Shown: positions 1 to 6,737 of the stretch, piece after piece
How the letters are laid out: every line of letters begins with the position of its first letter
How positions within the stretch are numbered: position 1 is the stretch's first letter
Made by a program: the position numbers and the translations under genes
The notes under the pieces: model-generated
What the model was told of the DNA's origin: nothing
Database searches by the model: none
The model's input: the letters and a program-made list of their open reading frames with translations, nothing else
Assembly (NCBI GenBank): GCA_022425565.1
Contig: JAKMFG010000172.1
Span: forward strand, 1-10,605
Direction: 5' to 3'
DNA length: 10,605 nt
DNA from: Alphaproteobacteria bacterium
GTDB taxonomy: Bacteria; Pseudomonadota; Alphaproteobacteria; Puniceispirillales; Puniceispirillaceae

Positions 1-1437
1 AAGCTGGTCGAGGATCTTGCTCGCCGAGTCAGGCATCACAGGCTGTACCAGTATTGCCGCCTGCCTGATGGTTTCGGCCAGAACGGCCAGAACTTCACCC
101 ATCCGGGCGGGGTCGGTCTTTTTCAGACCCCATGGCGCGGTGGTGTCGACATATTTGTTGGCATCGGACACCACTTCCCAGATCGAACGCAGCGCGTCGT
201 GGAAGGACTGGACATCCATAAAACCACGAACCTGATCCAGCATCGCATCGGCAGCATCCAGAAGCGCACTGTCTTCTGGCGCAGCTGTTTCGGGAAGTGC
301 CGGCATCACACCGGAGCAGTTCTTGAAAATCATCGACAGCACGCGCTGTGAAAGATTGCCGAGATCATTCGCGAGATCGCCGTTCATCCGATGGATCATA
401 GCCCGCCGGGAAAAGTCACCGTCATTGCCGAAAGGAACTTCACGCATCAGGAAGTAACGTGTCTGGTCGAGACCAAATTCTTCGGCAAGCAGATTGGGGT
501 CGATCACATTGCCGAGGGACTTGGAAATCTTCTCGCCTTCATTTGTCCACCAGCCATGCGCAAACACTCTTTTTGGCAATGGCAGTCCCGCCGCCATCAG
601 AAATGCCGGCCAGTAAACCGCGTGGAAGCGCAGAATATCCTTCCCGACCATGTGAAGATCGGCCGGCCAGAAACGCTCGTTCCTGTCCTTGTCTCCGAAA
701 TCACCATCAGCGGGCCAACCCGTGGCAGTCAGATAATTGGTCAGTGCATCGAGCCAGACATACATCACATGCGCGTCGTCATCAGGCACGGGCACGCCCC
801 ACGAAAAACTCGCACGGCTGACAGACAGGTCGCGAAGCCCGCCTTTTACAAAGCTCTTCACTTCGTTGAAGCGGGATGCAGGGCCGACAAAATCAGGGTT
901 TGCCTCATAGAATTCCAGAAGTGGCTCCTGCCATTGTGACAGGTTGAAGAAATAGGATGGCTCCTCGACCCATTCGACGGGCGCACCGGTGGGCGCCTTG
1001 CCATCGACAATTTCAGTCTCGGTGTAGAACGCCTCATCCCTCACAGCATACCAGCCTGCATAGCTGCCAAGGGTGATATGGCCGCGTTCCAGCAGGATCG
1101 ACCAGAGTTTCTGACAGGCGGCACGATGCCGTGCTTCGGTCGTCCGGATGAAGTCATCATTGGAGAAATTCATATGGGATGTCAGATCCCGGAAATTCTG
1201 GCTGACGCTGTCGGTAAAGGCCTGCGGTGTCACACCCTTGTCGGTCGCGGCTTTCTCGACCTTCTGGCCATGCTCGTCGGTGCCGGTGAGAAACATCACC
1301 TCAAAACCGTCAAGGCGCTTGAAGCGCGCCAGCATATCGCAGGCAAGAGTCGTGTAGGCGTGGCCGATATGCGGCTTGTCATTCACGTAGTAGATCGGTG
1401 TTGTAACGTAGAAACGCTTCTGATCTGAACCGGTCAT
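1..1437 (-). CDS. metG: Methionyl-tRNA synthetase (3' end cut by window edge)
   Basis: Class I aminoacyl-tRNA synthetase that charges tRNA-Met with methionine in the cytoplasm. I translated the frame by hand: it is open from the ATG at 1437 to base 1, giving 479 residues. The N-terminal Rossmann part carries PIYYVNDKPHIGHAY with the HIGH signature at residues 23-26, followed by FLTGTDEHGQK. The connective-peptide region has AGWYAVRDEAFY and no cysteine pairs, so it looks like the zinc-free type. The KMSKS loop is present as KISKSLGN at about 303-310 (bases 508-531). The anticodon-binding helical domain runs to the edge, ending in VQPVMPDSASKILDQL. Alphaproteobacterial MetG proteins are usually a little over 500 residues, so only a few dozen are missing. 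The start follows holB by 77 bases and has only a weak purine-rich ribosome site (GCGGAA); no closer in-frame start is seen upstream. Confidence 0.97.
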   Translation of the reverse strand, partial: MTGSDQKRFYVTTPIYYVNDKPHIGHAYTTLACDMLARFKRLDGFEVMFLTGTDEHGQKVEKAATDKGVTPQAFTDSVSQNFRDLTSHMNFSNDDFIRTTEARHRAACQKLWSILLERGHITLGSYAGWYAVRDEAFYTETEIVDGKAPTGAPVEWVEEPSYFFNLSQWQEPLLEFYEANPDFVGPASRFNEVKSFVKGGLRDLSVSRASFSWGVPVPDDDAHVMYVWLDALTNYLTATGWPADGDFGDKDRNERFWPADLHMVGKDILRFHAVYWPAFLMAAGLPLPKRVFAHGWWTNEGEKISKSLGNVIDPNLLAEEFGLDQTRYFLMREVPFGNDGDFSRRAMIHRMNGDLANDLGNLSQRVLSMIFKNCSGVMPALPETAAPEDSALLDAADAMLDQVRGFMDVQSFHDALRSIWEVVSDANKYVDTTAPWGLKKTDPARMGEVLAVLAETIRQAAILVQPVMPDSASKILDQL

Positions 1438-1514
1438 CCGAATATTCCGCGGTCTTGAGAAATGGGCATTCCAACAGTAGAAGCGCCACCGCAGGATTTA
1501 CAGCTATACCCTCG

Positions 1515-2591
1515 TCAGGGCAAGGATTTCCCGCGAAGCCAGAACAATTCACGGCTCAGGAAATGACCAAAATCAAGGTAAAGACCATCCATCTGGGCGG
1601 CGCTTTTGACAAAGCTCGCATGACGCTCGGCAAGGTTTGCCTGATCGTGACGCCTGACAAGAACCGAAATCACATTTGTCTCAAACGCGCAGGCTTGGTT
1701 TTGAGCCGGGCCGCTCGCAGAACCGCTGGCAGAAAGGGCTGCCAGCCTGAGCAACCGCGACACCAGCCAGGTTGCACCGTCGCGTGCGGCCTGTCCATCA
1801 GCGCCGCCCTTGCCCCATTTCTCACAAAGCGCGGCCAGCGCCCCCTCATCCAGCCTAGGCTCGGACAACAGTGCGCAGGCTGTTCGGTACAGATCATCAG
1901 ACTGGCTTGCGGCAAGTGACAACGCTCTGCCAGGCGCGCCTTCGGACAGGCGTGCCAGGTCAGTCATTCTGCTCTCGGGTTCTTCCGGCATTGCGTTGGC
2001 AACGATGGTCCTGCAATTCTCGCCATCCAGCGCTGGTATTCTCACAACACGGCATCTCGACCGGACGGTTGGTGGCAACCGGCCGGGCTTTGAGGCAATC
2101 AGGAACAGCATTGTGCGTTCCGGCGGCTCCTCCAGAAGTTTCAACAGAGCGTTCGCGCCGTTGCGATTGACCTGATCCATGGAATCGATGATGGCAACGC
2201 GCCAGCCCCCTCGCCCGGGCTTGTGCCCGAGAAAGCCGACAAGCTTGCGGATCTGGTCGAGCTTGATCTGGCCAGACTTGTTGTCCTTGATCTCCGGCCG
2301 AATCACCAGAAGGTCTGGATGATGCCCTTTGCAAACCAAGTTTGATCCTGGATCATCCGGATCAACAACCATCCCTGAAGTTTCCGTAAAGGATGGCTGG
2401 TCCTCCGTCTCGCGCAGCATCCAGGCCGCTGCCATGCAGGCCATGGCGGACTTTCCGACACCCTGCGGGCCTGTCAGCAGCCAGCCATGCGCAATCCGGC
2501 CGCCTTCGATGGCGGAAACCAGCGCGTCGGTAAACATCTGATGCCCGAACGGCAACCGGGTCGGGTCGAACAGCGGCTCTGTATCTTCCAT
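1515..2591 (-). CDS. holB: DNA polymerase III subunit delta-prime
   Basis: Clamp-loader subunit of the replicative polymerase, working with delta and tau/gamma to load the beta clamp; cytoplasmic. The 358 residues show the AAA+ layout: Walker A GPQGVGKS at 41-48, a degenerate Walker B (VAIIDSMDQVN, 132-142) in which the catalytic acidic pair is absent as expected for the non-hydrolysing delta-prime, sensor region NALLKLLEEPPERT (147-160) and the SRC arginine-finger motif at 178-180. The E. coli protein has a four-cysteine zinc module after Walker A; here the insert is cysteine-poor (only C52 and C87, the latter in VCKGHHPDLL), so the zinc site appears lost. The ATG at 2591 sits 14 bases after the tmk stop with GAGG eight bases upstream (2600-2603). 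Length is close to family normal. Its place between tmk and metG is a common alphaproteobacterial arrangement. Confidence 0.95.
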   Translation of the reverse strand: MEDTEPLFDPTRLPFGHQMFTDALVSAIEGGRIAHGWLLTGPQGVGKSAMACMAAAWMLRETEDQPSFTETSGMVVDPDDPGSNLVCKGHHPDLLVIRPEIKDNKSGQIKLDQIRKLVGFLGHKPGRGGWRVAIIDSMDQVNRNGANALLKLLEEPPERTMLFLIASKPGRLPPTVRSRCRVVRIPALDGENCRTIVANAMPEEPESRMTDLARLSEGAPGRALSLAASQSDDLYRTACALLSEPRLDEGALAALCEKWGKGGADGQAARDGATWLVSRLLRLAALSASGSASGPAQNQACAFETNVISVLVRRHDQANLAERHASFVKSAAQMDGLYLDFGHFLSRELFWLRGKSLP

Positions 2592-2605
2592 CCCCGCTGC
2601 CTCGC

Positions 2606-3265
2606 TCAGCCCTGCCCGGCAGCACGAAGCCGTGGCATGACGGCACTGGCGATATCCTCGGCGACTTCATCGGCATCGCGCGCGGCGTCAATTACAACGA
2701 ACCGGTCCCTGTGATCCGCCGCAAGCGCCAGAAATCCCTGCCTGACATCCCGATGAAAATTCATGCCCTTGCTTTCGAACCGTGATTCATCGCCAGGCAT
2801 GCCGTTGCCGCTACGATCTACCGCCCGGCTCAATCCGGTTTCAACATCCATATCGAGCAGAATTGTCAGATCGGGCACGAGACCTTCACAGGCAAGATGG
2901 GTCAGCGCTTCGATATCTGCCGAAGGCACGCCGCCGACAACACCCTGGTAAACCCGTGTTGAATCATTGTAGCGGTCACAAAGAACTAGCTTGCCGGCTT
3001 CGAGAGCCGGCCTGAGCACATGAACAACATGCTCGTGGCGCGAGGCTGACATCAGCATGGCCTCGGTGGCGGCGCGCCACTTGTCTGCCGCGCCTGTTAC
3101 CAGCAGTTTGCGGATGGATTCAGCGGACGCCGTGCCACCCGGTTCTCTTGAAACAATCACATCGAGCGATGGGAATTCACTTTCGATTCGACTCAAAAGT
3201 ATCTGAATCTGTGTGGTTTTCCCACTTCCTTCGCCACCTTCAAATGTAATGAAATACCCACCCAT
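2606..3265 (-). CDS. tmk: Thymidylate kinase (dTMP kinase)
   Basis: Phosphorylates dTMP to dTDP with ATP, the step that commits thymidylate to dTTP for DNA synthesis; cytoplasmic. The 219-residue protein carries the P-loop FEGGEGSGKTTQ (8-19), the substrate-binding SREPGGT (39-45), the DRY motif CDRYNDSTRVYQG (96-108), and a C-terminal LID-type segment of the form RFE-KGMNFHRDVRQGFL. Length is usual for the family. The ATG at 3265 lies nine bases after the carboxypeptidase stop; I see no good Shine-Dalgarno sequence in that gap, only a GAG inside the last codons of the upstream gene, so translation probably depends on coupling to it. The delta-prime gene follows after 14 bases. The tmk-holB pairing joins two DNA-replication functions in one transcript. 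Confidence 0.97.
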   Translation of the reverse strand: MGGYFITFEGGEGSGKTTQIQILLSRIESEFPSLDVIVSREPGGTASAESIRKLLVTGAADKWRAATEAMLMSASRHEHVVHVLRPALEAGKLVLCDRYNDSTRVYQGVVGGVPSADIEALTHLACEGLVPDLTILLDMDVETGLSRAVDRSGNGMPGDESRFESKGMNFHRDVRQGFLALAADHRDRFVVIDAARDADEVAEDIASAVMPRLRAAGQG

Positions 3266-3274
3266 TTCGCATGA

Positions 3275-4450
3275 TCACTCGGTTGCGAAGTTATCGGCGC
3301 TGGCACCGAAGATAAGGTATTTGAGCGCTTCTCCAACACGGTCAAACATGCCGAGACCGCTGACATTTTCAGCCGCCAGCAGAGGATATGTCGATTTGCC
3401 CGAAGGAAGTTCCAGCACCAGGGTTCCGATTGGCTGACCGGCAGTGATTGGTGCCGGAACTGGGTCGTTCCAGTTTACAGTCACCTTCATCTTCCTGCGG
3501 TCGGAGCGGGCCATCACGAGATGCAGCGGCTCTTCAAGGACAAGATCAATCTTGCTCTGTGTGCCGAGCCAGACATTCGCTCTTTCTACAGGCTGGTCCT
3601 TTTCATAAAAACGGTAGAGTTTGAACTCACGAAACATCAGGTCGATCAGGCGCCTCGATTCCGACGAACGCTGCTTCATGCTCTTCATGCCGTTAAGCAC
3701 CATTACCACGCGTTGACCGTCACGGTTGGCCGACCCGACAAGGCCATAGCCGGATTCAGCCGTGTGCCCTGTTTTCAGGCCATCGGCACCTTGGGTGCCG
3801 TACACCAAAGGGTTCCGGTTCCCCTGTTTGATGCCGTTATAGGTGAAGTCCTGTTCCGCAAACATCGGATAAAGTTCCGGATATTTCTCGACTGGAAATT
3901 CGCGGATCAGCGCCGTTGCAAGGATATTCAGGTCGCGCGCCGTAGTGTGCTGTTCCAGATGGGGCCAGCCAGTCGAATTCCGGAACACGGTATTTTCCAT
4001 GCCGAGTTTTCGGGCGACGTAGTTCATTTCCTCGGAAAAACCCTCTTCGGTCCCAGAAATGCCCTCAGCAATGGCAATGGCGGCATCATTGCCTGATTGC
4101 ACCACAACACCGAAGAGCAGGTCGCGTACCGAAACTTCCTTACCAACTTCTACAAAGGTCTTGGAACCACCCTTGCGCCATGCCTTCTCGGAAATCAGGA
4201 ATGTGTCATCAAGAGACAGGCTTCCATCCGCAATTCGTTCAAAGGCGATGTAGACGGTCATAATCTTGGCCATGGACGCCGGCTTCATCAGCGTATCTGG
4301 CTCTTTCTCCATCAGAACCTTTCCCGATCCGAAATCGGTCACGAACGCATATTCAGCCGACGTATCAATTTCCGCAGCCGTGCTGACGGCGATGCCAGCG
4401 GTTATGAATGAAAGCAGGGCGGCACCAACGGCCACACAAAAACGCATCAC
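3275..4450 (-). CDS. dacA: D-alanyl-D-alanine carboxypeptidase, PBP5/6 type (peptidase S11)
   Basis: Periplasmic penicillin-binding protein that removes the terminal D-Ala from peptidoglycan pentapeptides. All three active-site motifs are present: SMAK (nucleophile S59, K62) in LMKPASMAKIM, SGN at 119-121, and KTG at 226-228 in GADGLKTGHT. A signal peptide occupies about residues 1-26 (hydrophobic core, then VSTAAE). The transpeptidase domain is followed by a PBP5-type C-terminal beta domain (about 285-375) and a short amphipathic stretch (GMFDRVGEALKYLIFG) that may dock on the inner membrane. The 391-residue length is normal. Start choice: GTG at 4448-4450 lies eight bases from GAGAGG, while the adjacent ATG at 4445-4447 is eleven away; either is possible. 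Paralogues (dacA, dacC, dacD, dacF) cannot be separated by eye, so the symbol is a family label. It follows rlpA by 70 bases and precedes tmk by nine. Confidence 0.94.
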   Translation of the reverse strand: MMRFCVAVGAALLSFITAGIAVSTAAEIDTSAEYAFVTDFGSGKVLMEKEPDTLMKPASMAKIMTVYIAFERIADGSLSLDDTFLISEKAWRKGGSKTFVEVGKEVSVRDLLFGVVVQSGNDAAIAIAEGISGTEEGFSEEMNYVARKLGMENTVFRNSTGWPHLEQHTTARDLNILATALIREFPVEKYPELYPMFAEQDFTYNGIKQGNRNPLVYGTQGADGLKTGHTAESGYGLVGSANRDGQRVVMVLNGMKSMKQRSSESRRLIDLMFREFKLYRFYEKDQPVERANVWLGTQSKIDLVLEEPLHLVMARSDRRKMKVTVNWNDPVPAPITAGQPIGTLVLELPSGKSTYPLLAAENVSGLGMFDRVGEALKYLIFGASADNFATE

Positions 4451-4458
4451 TGATCTGT

Positions 4459-4464
4459 CCTCTC
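4459..4464 (-). promoter_or_regulatory. Ribosome binding site of the carboxypeptidase gene
   Basis: GAGAGG on the minus strand. It decides between two adjacent starts: eight bases separate it from the GTG at 4448-4450 and eleven from the ATG at 4445-4447. Spacing favours the GTG, codon strength favours the ATG; the products differ by one residue. Confidence 0.6.
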
Positions 4465-4493
4465 ACCCAGTTGGGATGTTGTCGCTGGATAGC

Positions 4494-4507
4494 TGCCAAA
4501 ATTGGCA
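4494..4507. repeat. Short inverted repeat in the rlpA-dacA gap
   Basis: TGCCAAAATTGGCA, six-base perfect arms around a two-base centre, lying 13 bases past the rlpA stop and 44 bases before the carboxypeptidase start. As RNA it could form only a five-pair stem with a four-base loop and it has no following U run, so it is a poor terminator. It has the shape of a protein-binding site, but it could be chance in a 70-base gap. This gap is one of the two longest within the otherwise tight gene series. Confidence 0.25.
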
Positions 4508-4520
4508 CAAAAATGACGGG

Positions 4521-5522
4521 TCAGTCGACGACGATTCTGGCACCCGTGAACCCGAGACCGAACACTCCGCTGAGGAGATCGTCAGCCATTTCAACACTCG
4601 TCGCCGGACCGAGCCTGACTCGGTGCAGAACCTGTCCGTCAATATCCACCTGCGAGATCTGCCCGCCACTGATATCGGATACCTTGCTGAGCACGTTCGA
4701 CGCATTGGTCTTCGAATGGAACGCCCCTATCTGCACCCAGATGCTTGTCTCGATCGGCGCCACCTCTATCATCTCGCCTACACGCGAACTCGACAGCAGA
4801 TCGATCGCCGACTGGCCATCTTCCGTCTGGTAGCTGGAACGCCCGGAGCTGGACGTTGCGGAGAATGAGACATTCGATGTGCCGACGGCGTTGAATTCGG
4901 GCATCGGCTCTTCGGGAAGCCCCTCCACTTCAGGGAATTTGCCCTTTTTCGCAAGGTCCTCAAGCCGCAAGCTCTGCTCGGCCAGCAGCTGCACCCTCAC
5001 CTTGGCGATACCGAGTTCCTTGAACCCCAGCAGCCTTGCGGATTCCCGCGACAGGTCGATGATACGTCCGGGGACGAACGGGCCGCGATCATTCACCCTC
5101 ACGACAAGGGACTTTCCGTTATCGAGGTTGGTCACGCGAACAACTGACGGCATGGGAAGTGTCTTATGCGCCGCGGTGATCTGCTCAGGGTCGAAAATCT
5201 CGCCATTCGCTGTCAGCCTGCCGGCAAACTCGTCGCCATACCACGATCCGATACCAGTCTCGTCATAGGTCAGGTCACGCTCCGGATAATACCAGACACC
5301 CCCTACGGTGTAGGGATCGCCGATCTTGTAACGCGGCTCGGCAACGACTGTTCCTTCGGCAAGCTGAACGGCTGTTTCCTCGACCTGTTTCTTTTTCTGG
5401 GTCTTCTTCACAAGGTCGATGGCGAGTTCGGCAGTGGTGCAACTGGCGAGCAGCAACGCCGCGCAGACAACAGGAAACAGCTTGCGAAGAAGGGCGTCAG
5501 GCACAGCCGGTATCACTTGCAT
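4521..5522 (-). CDS. rlpA: RlpA-type septal ring lipoprotein (DPBB and SPOR domains), putative lytic transglycosylase
   Basis: Outer-membrane lipoprotein that binds glycan strands stripped of stem peptides at the septum; in some species it is a lytic transglycosylase on such strands. The 333 residues begin with a basic and hydrophobic signal ending in the lipobox LASC (cysteine 28). A charged linker (KKTQKKKQVEE) leads to the double-psi beta-barrel domain, about 88-195: GIGSWYGDEFAGRLTANGE, TAAHKTLP with H119, and VRVNDRGPF with D145. The His and Asp match the residues reported essential in Pseudomonas RlpA, so activity is plausible (inference). A low-complexity Ser-rich linker (about 217-235) precedes the C-terminal SPOR domain (about 258-333, starting WVQIGAFHSKTNA), which targets denuded septal glycan. 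The ATG is six bases after the mltB stop with GAGG nine bases upstream. Placement between a transglycosylase and a carboxypeptidase fits a cell-division remodelling role. Confidence 0.93.
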   Translation of the reverse strand: MQVIPAVPDALLRKLFPVVCAALLLASCTTAELAIDLVKKTQKKKQVEETAVQLAEGTVVAEPRYKIGDPYTVGGVWYYPERDLTYDETGIGSWYGDEFAGRLTANGEIFDPEQITAAHKTLPMPSVVRVTNLDNGKSLVVRVNDRGPFVPGRIIDLSRESARLLGFKELGIAKVRVQLLAEQSLRLEDLAKKGKFPEVEGLPEEPMPEFNAVGTSNVSFSATSSSGRSSYQTEDGQSAIDLLSSSRVGEMIEVAPIETSIWVQIGAFHSKTNASNVLSKVSDISGGQISQVDIDGQVLHRVRLGPATSVEMADDLLSGVFGLGFTGARIVVD

Positions 5523-5528
5523 GCCATT

Positions 5529-6542
5529 CTACCTCAGTGAATCCGAGAGATGCCCGATTGCCAGGGCGTAATAGTTCGACCTATTCCAGCGGAGGATGGA
5601 TTCGTAATTGCTGTAGACCAGATACGCTGGCCCACCGACGCCATCAGGCATGACGAGCCTTGCCTTTAACGGCCTTTCGGGCAGCGCGCCGCCATCCGCA
5701 CTGCGCACACCGGCGGACTGCCATGCAGGCAGCTTCAGCCATGTCTTGGATTCCGAGAGCTTTGTCGCGCCCATGCCCTTGATCACAAGGTCGCCCGGAA
5801 TGCGAACCTTGCGCCCCCAGGTGATGTCATCGCGCCATCCAGCTTTTTTCAGATAATTCGCTGCCGAGGCAAACACGTCCGGCTTGGTAGCCCAGATATC
5901 GCGTCGCCCATCGCCATTCCAGTCGACGGCGTAGTTCAGAAAACTCGACGGCATGAACTGGCTCTGGCCCATGGCACCGGCCCAGGACCCCTTCATATCG
6001 GCTGCCGCGATATGGCCGTCCTCGATGATGCGGAGCGCGTTCAGCAGTTCCTTGCGGAAGTAGGCACTCCGCCGCCCGTCATAGGCCAGCGTTGCAAGCG
6101 ACCGCGGCACGTTGAAACTGCCAAGGTAGCGTCCATAGCTGGTCTCCAGCCCCCAAAAGGTCACAAGAAACCGCTTTTGCACGCCATATTTCTTTGAGAC
6201 TTTATCAAGTATTTCAGAATGTTCCGCCATCATCTTGATGCCAGTCTGGCGGCGCCAGTCGCTGATGAACTTCGCTAGATATTCGTCGAATGTCAGGTTG
6301 AATTCAGGCTGGCTTCGGTCGAGTTCAATCACCCGTTCGTGCGGCGTTACATCACCAAGAGCTGCGTCGAGTGTCTTCGCTGAGATACCAAGGCCCATGG
6401 CCTCTTTCCTGAGTTCGCCAAGCCAGGTGGCAAAATCGGTATCGGCTGCGCGTGCTGGAGACGAGACCACACTTGCCGCAACCAGAAACAGACATGCAAA
6501 GCTACCAGCGAGGATTAATCGGAAATGTTTGAACAGCGACAA
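5529..6542 (-). CDS. mltB: Lytic murein transglycosylase, MltB/SltB family
   Basis: Cleaves the MurNAc-GlcNAc bond of peptidoglycan non-hydrolytically, leaving 1,6-anhydroMurNAc ends, in the periplasm. The 337-residue protein has a type I signal peptide (hydrophobic core 8-27, then SPARA-AD, likely cut after residue 32); no lipobox is seen, unlike E. coli MltB. The catalytic glutamate is E133 in FWGLETSYGRYLGSF. Further family marks are GAMGQSQFMPSSFLNYA (189-205) and the EF-hand-like calcium loop DWNGDGRRDIW (207-217), which matches the loop known in Slt35. The C-terminus ends in NRSNYYALAIGHLSD, with no extra peptidoglycan-binding domain. Start is TTG at 6540-6542: an in-frame stop lies about 27 bases upstream, no ATG occurs near the signal peptide, and AGGTGG lies seven bases away. 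It heads the gene series and is followed by rlpA after six bases. Confidence 0.94.
   Translation of the reverse strand: MSLFKHFRLILAGSFACLFLVAASVVSSPARAADTDFATWLGELRKEAMGLGISAKTLDAALGDVTPHERVIELDRSQPEFNLTFDEYLAKFISDWRRQTGIKMMAEHSEILDKVSKKYGVQKRFLVTFWGLETSYGRYLGSFNVPRSLATLAYDGRRSAYFRKELLNALRIIEDGHIAAADMKGSWAGAMGQSQFMPSSFLNYAVDWNGDGRRDIWATKPDVFASAANYLKKAGWRDDITWGRKVRIPGDLVIKGMGATKLSESKTWLKLPAWQSAGVRSADGGALPERPLKARLVMPDGVGGPAYLVYSNYESILRWNRSNYYALAIGHLSDSLR
5532..5535 (-). promoter_or_regulatory. rlpA ribosome binding site embedded in the end of mltB
   Basis: GAGG on the minus strand lies in the last two sense codons (CTGAGG) of the upstream transglycosylase gene, directly before its TAG stop, and nine bases from the rlpA ATG. 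Ribosomes finishing the upstream gene would cover the site, so the two genes are probably translationally coupled. Confidence 0.6.
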
Positions 6543-6549
6543 GACAGAA

Positions 6550-6555
6550 CCACCT
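6550..6555 (-). promoter_or_regulatory. Ribosome binding site supporting the TTG start of mltB
   Basis: AGGTGG on the minus strand, seven bases before the TTG at 6540-6542. Combined with the in-frame stop shortly upstream and the complete signal peptide just downstream, it supports TTG as the real start. Confidence 0.55.
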
Positions 6556-6661
6556 GAGGCGAGTTAAATCGGGGTTTGGACGTAAATACGGCCCGGCACA
6601 CAAAACACACGATGTAGTAGCAACCCTACAGCGCAACCCCAAATGGTGGCAAGAAACGAAA

Positions 6662-6676
6662 TGTGAAAACATCACA
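6662..6676. promoter_or_regulatory. CRP/FNR-like palindrome TGTGA-N5-TCACA
   Basis: Perfect five-base arms TGTGA and TCACA with spacer AAACA, about 120 bases upstream of the mltB start. The arms are those of the CRP consensus, but that consensus has a six-base spacer and this one has five, so binding by a canonical CRP is doubtful. Its right arm overlaps the outer bases of the terminator-like stem, so it may be partly a by-product of that structure. Confidence 0.2.
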
Positions 6677-6711
6677 AATTCCCGCATTTGCGTCTACTCG
6701 CGGGAATTTGT
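6674..6711 (-). terminator. 12-bp inverted repeat, likely terminator of the RND operon
   Basis: ACAAATTCCCGC (6674-6685) and GCGGGAATTTGT (6700-6711) are perfect reverse complements around a 14-base loop. The stem begins 26 bases after the RND permease stop codon. In the minus-strand transcript it is followed by GATGTTTTCACATTT, which is U-rich but lacks an immediate run of Us, so this is a plausible rather than textbook intrinsic terminator. The repeat is long enough that chance is unlikely. A role as a DNA operator for mltB is an alternative. Confidence 0.6.
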
Positions 6712-6737
6712 CTCTTTTCGATCACAGCAACTGCCAG

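Larger units (their letters stand above)
6543..6737. other. Intergenic region between the RND operon and the mltB gene series
   Basis: This 195-base gap is the longest non-coding stretch in the window. It must hold the end of the RND transcript and most likely the promoter for the mltB-rlpA-dac-tmk-holB-metG series. The part next to the RND gene contains the 12-bp terminator-like repeat. The part next to mltB holds an interrupted palindrome TGTAG-N8-CTACA (6613-6630) and two copies of GGGTTGC on the minus strand, near TTGGGG and TACTAC that could be read as weak -35 and -10 boxes 17 bases apart. I do not consider that promoter call secure. It is more AT-rich than the genes around it. Confidence 0.5.

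Noticed and set aside
391..939. Plus-strand open frame of 182 residues
   Set aside because: It lies antisense within metG, whose minus-strand frame is continuous and carries all the family motifs; the plus-strand product has no recognisable domain. The same reasoning removes the other plus-strand frames opposite the genes described.
1438..1514. Possible regulatory leader (T-box-like or attenuator) before metG
   Set aside because: The 77-base gap has no stem long enough, no T-box sequence and no leader peptide I can recognise; only a trivial eight-base palindrome GAATATTC is present at 1440-1447.
1455..1919. Plus-strand open frame of 154 residues spanning the metG-holB gap
   Set aside because: Most of it is antisense to the 3' end of holB, its composition is that of a shadow frame (Arg, Gln and Ala rich), and it has no clear ribosome site or recognisable motif.
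3521..4096. Plus-strand open frame of 191 residues
   Set aside because: Fully antisense to the carboxypeptidase gene across its SGN and KTG coding region; a by-product of GC-rich codon use.
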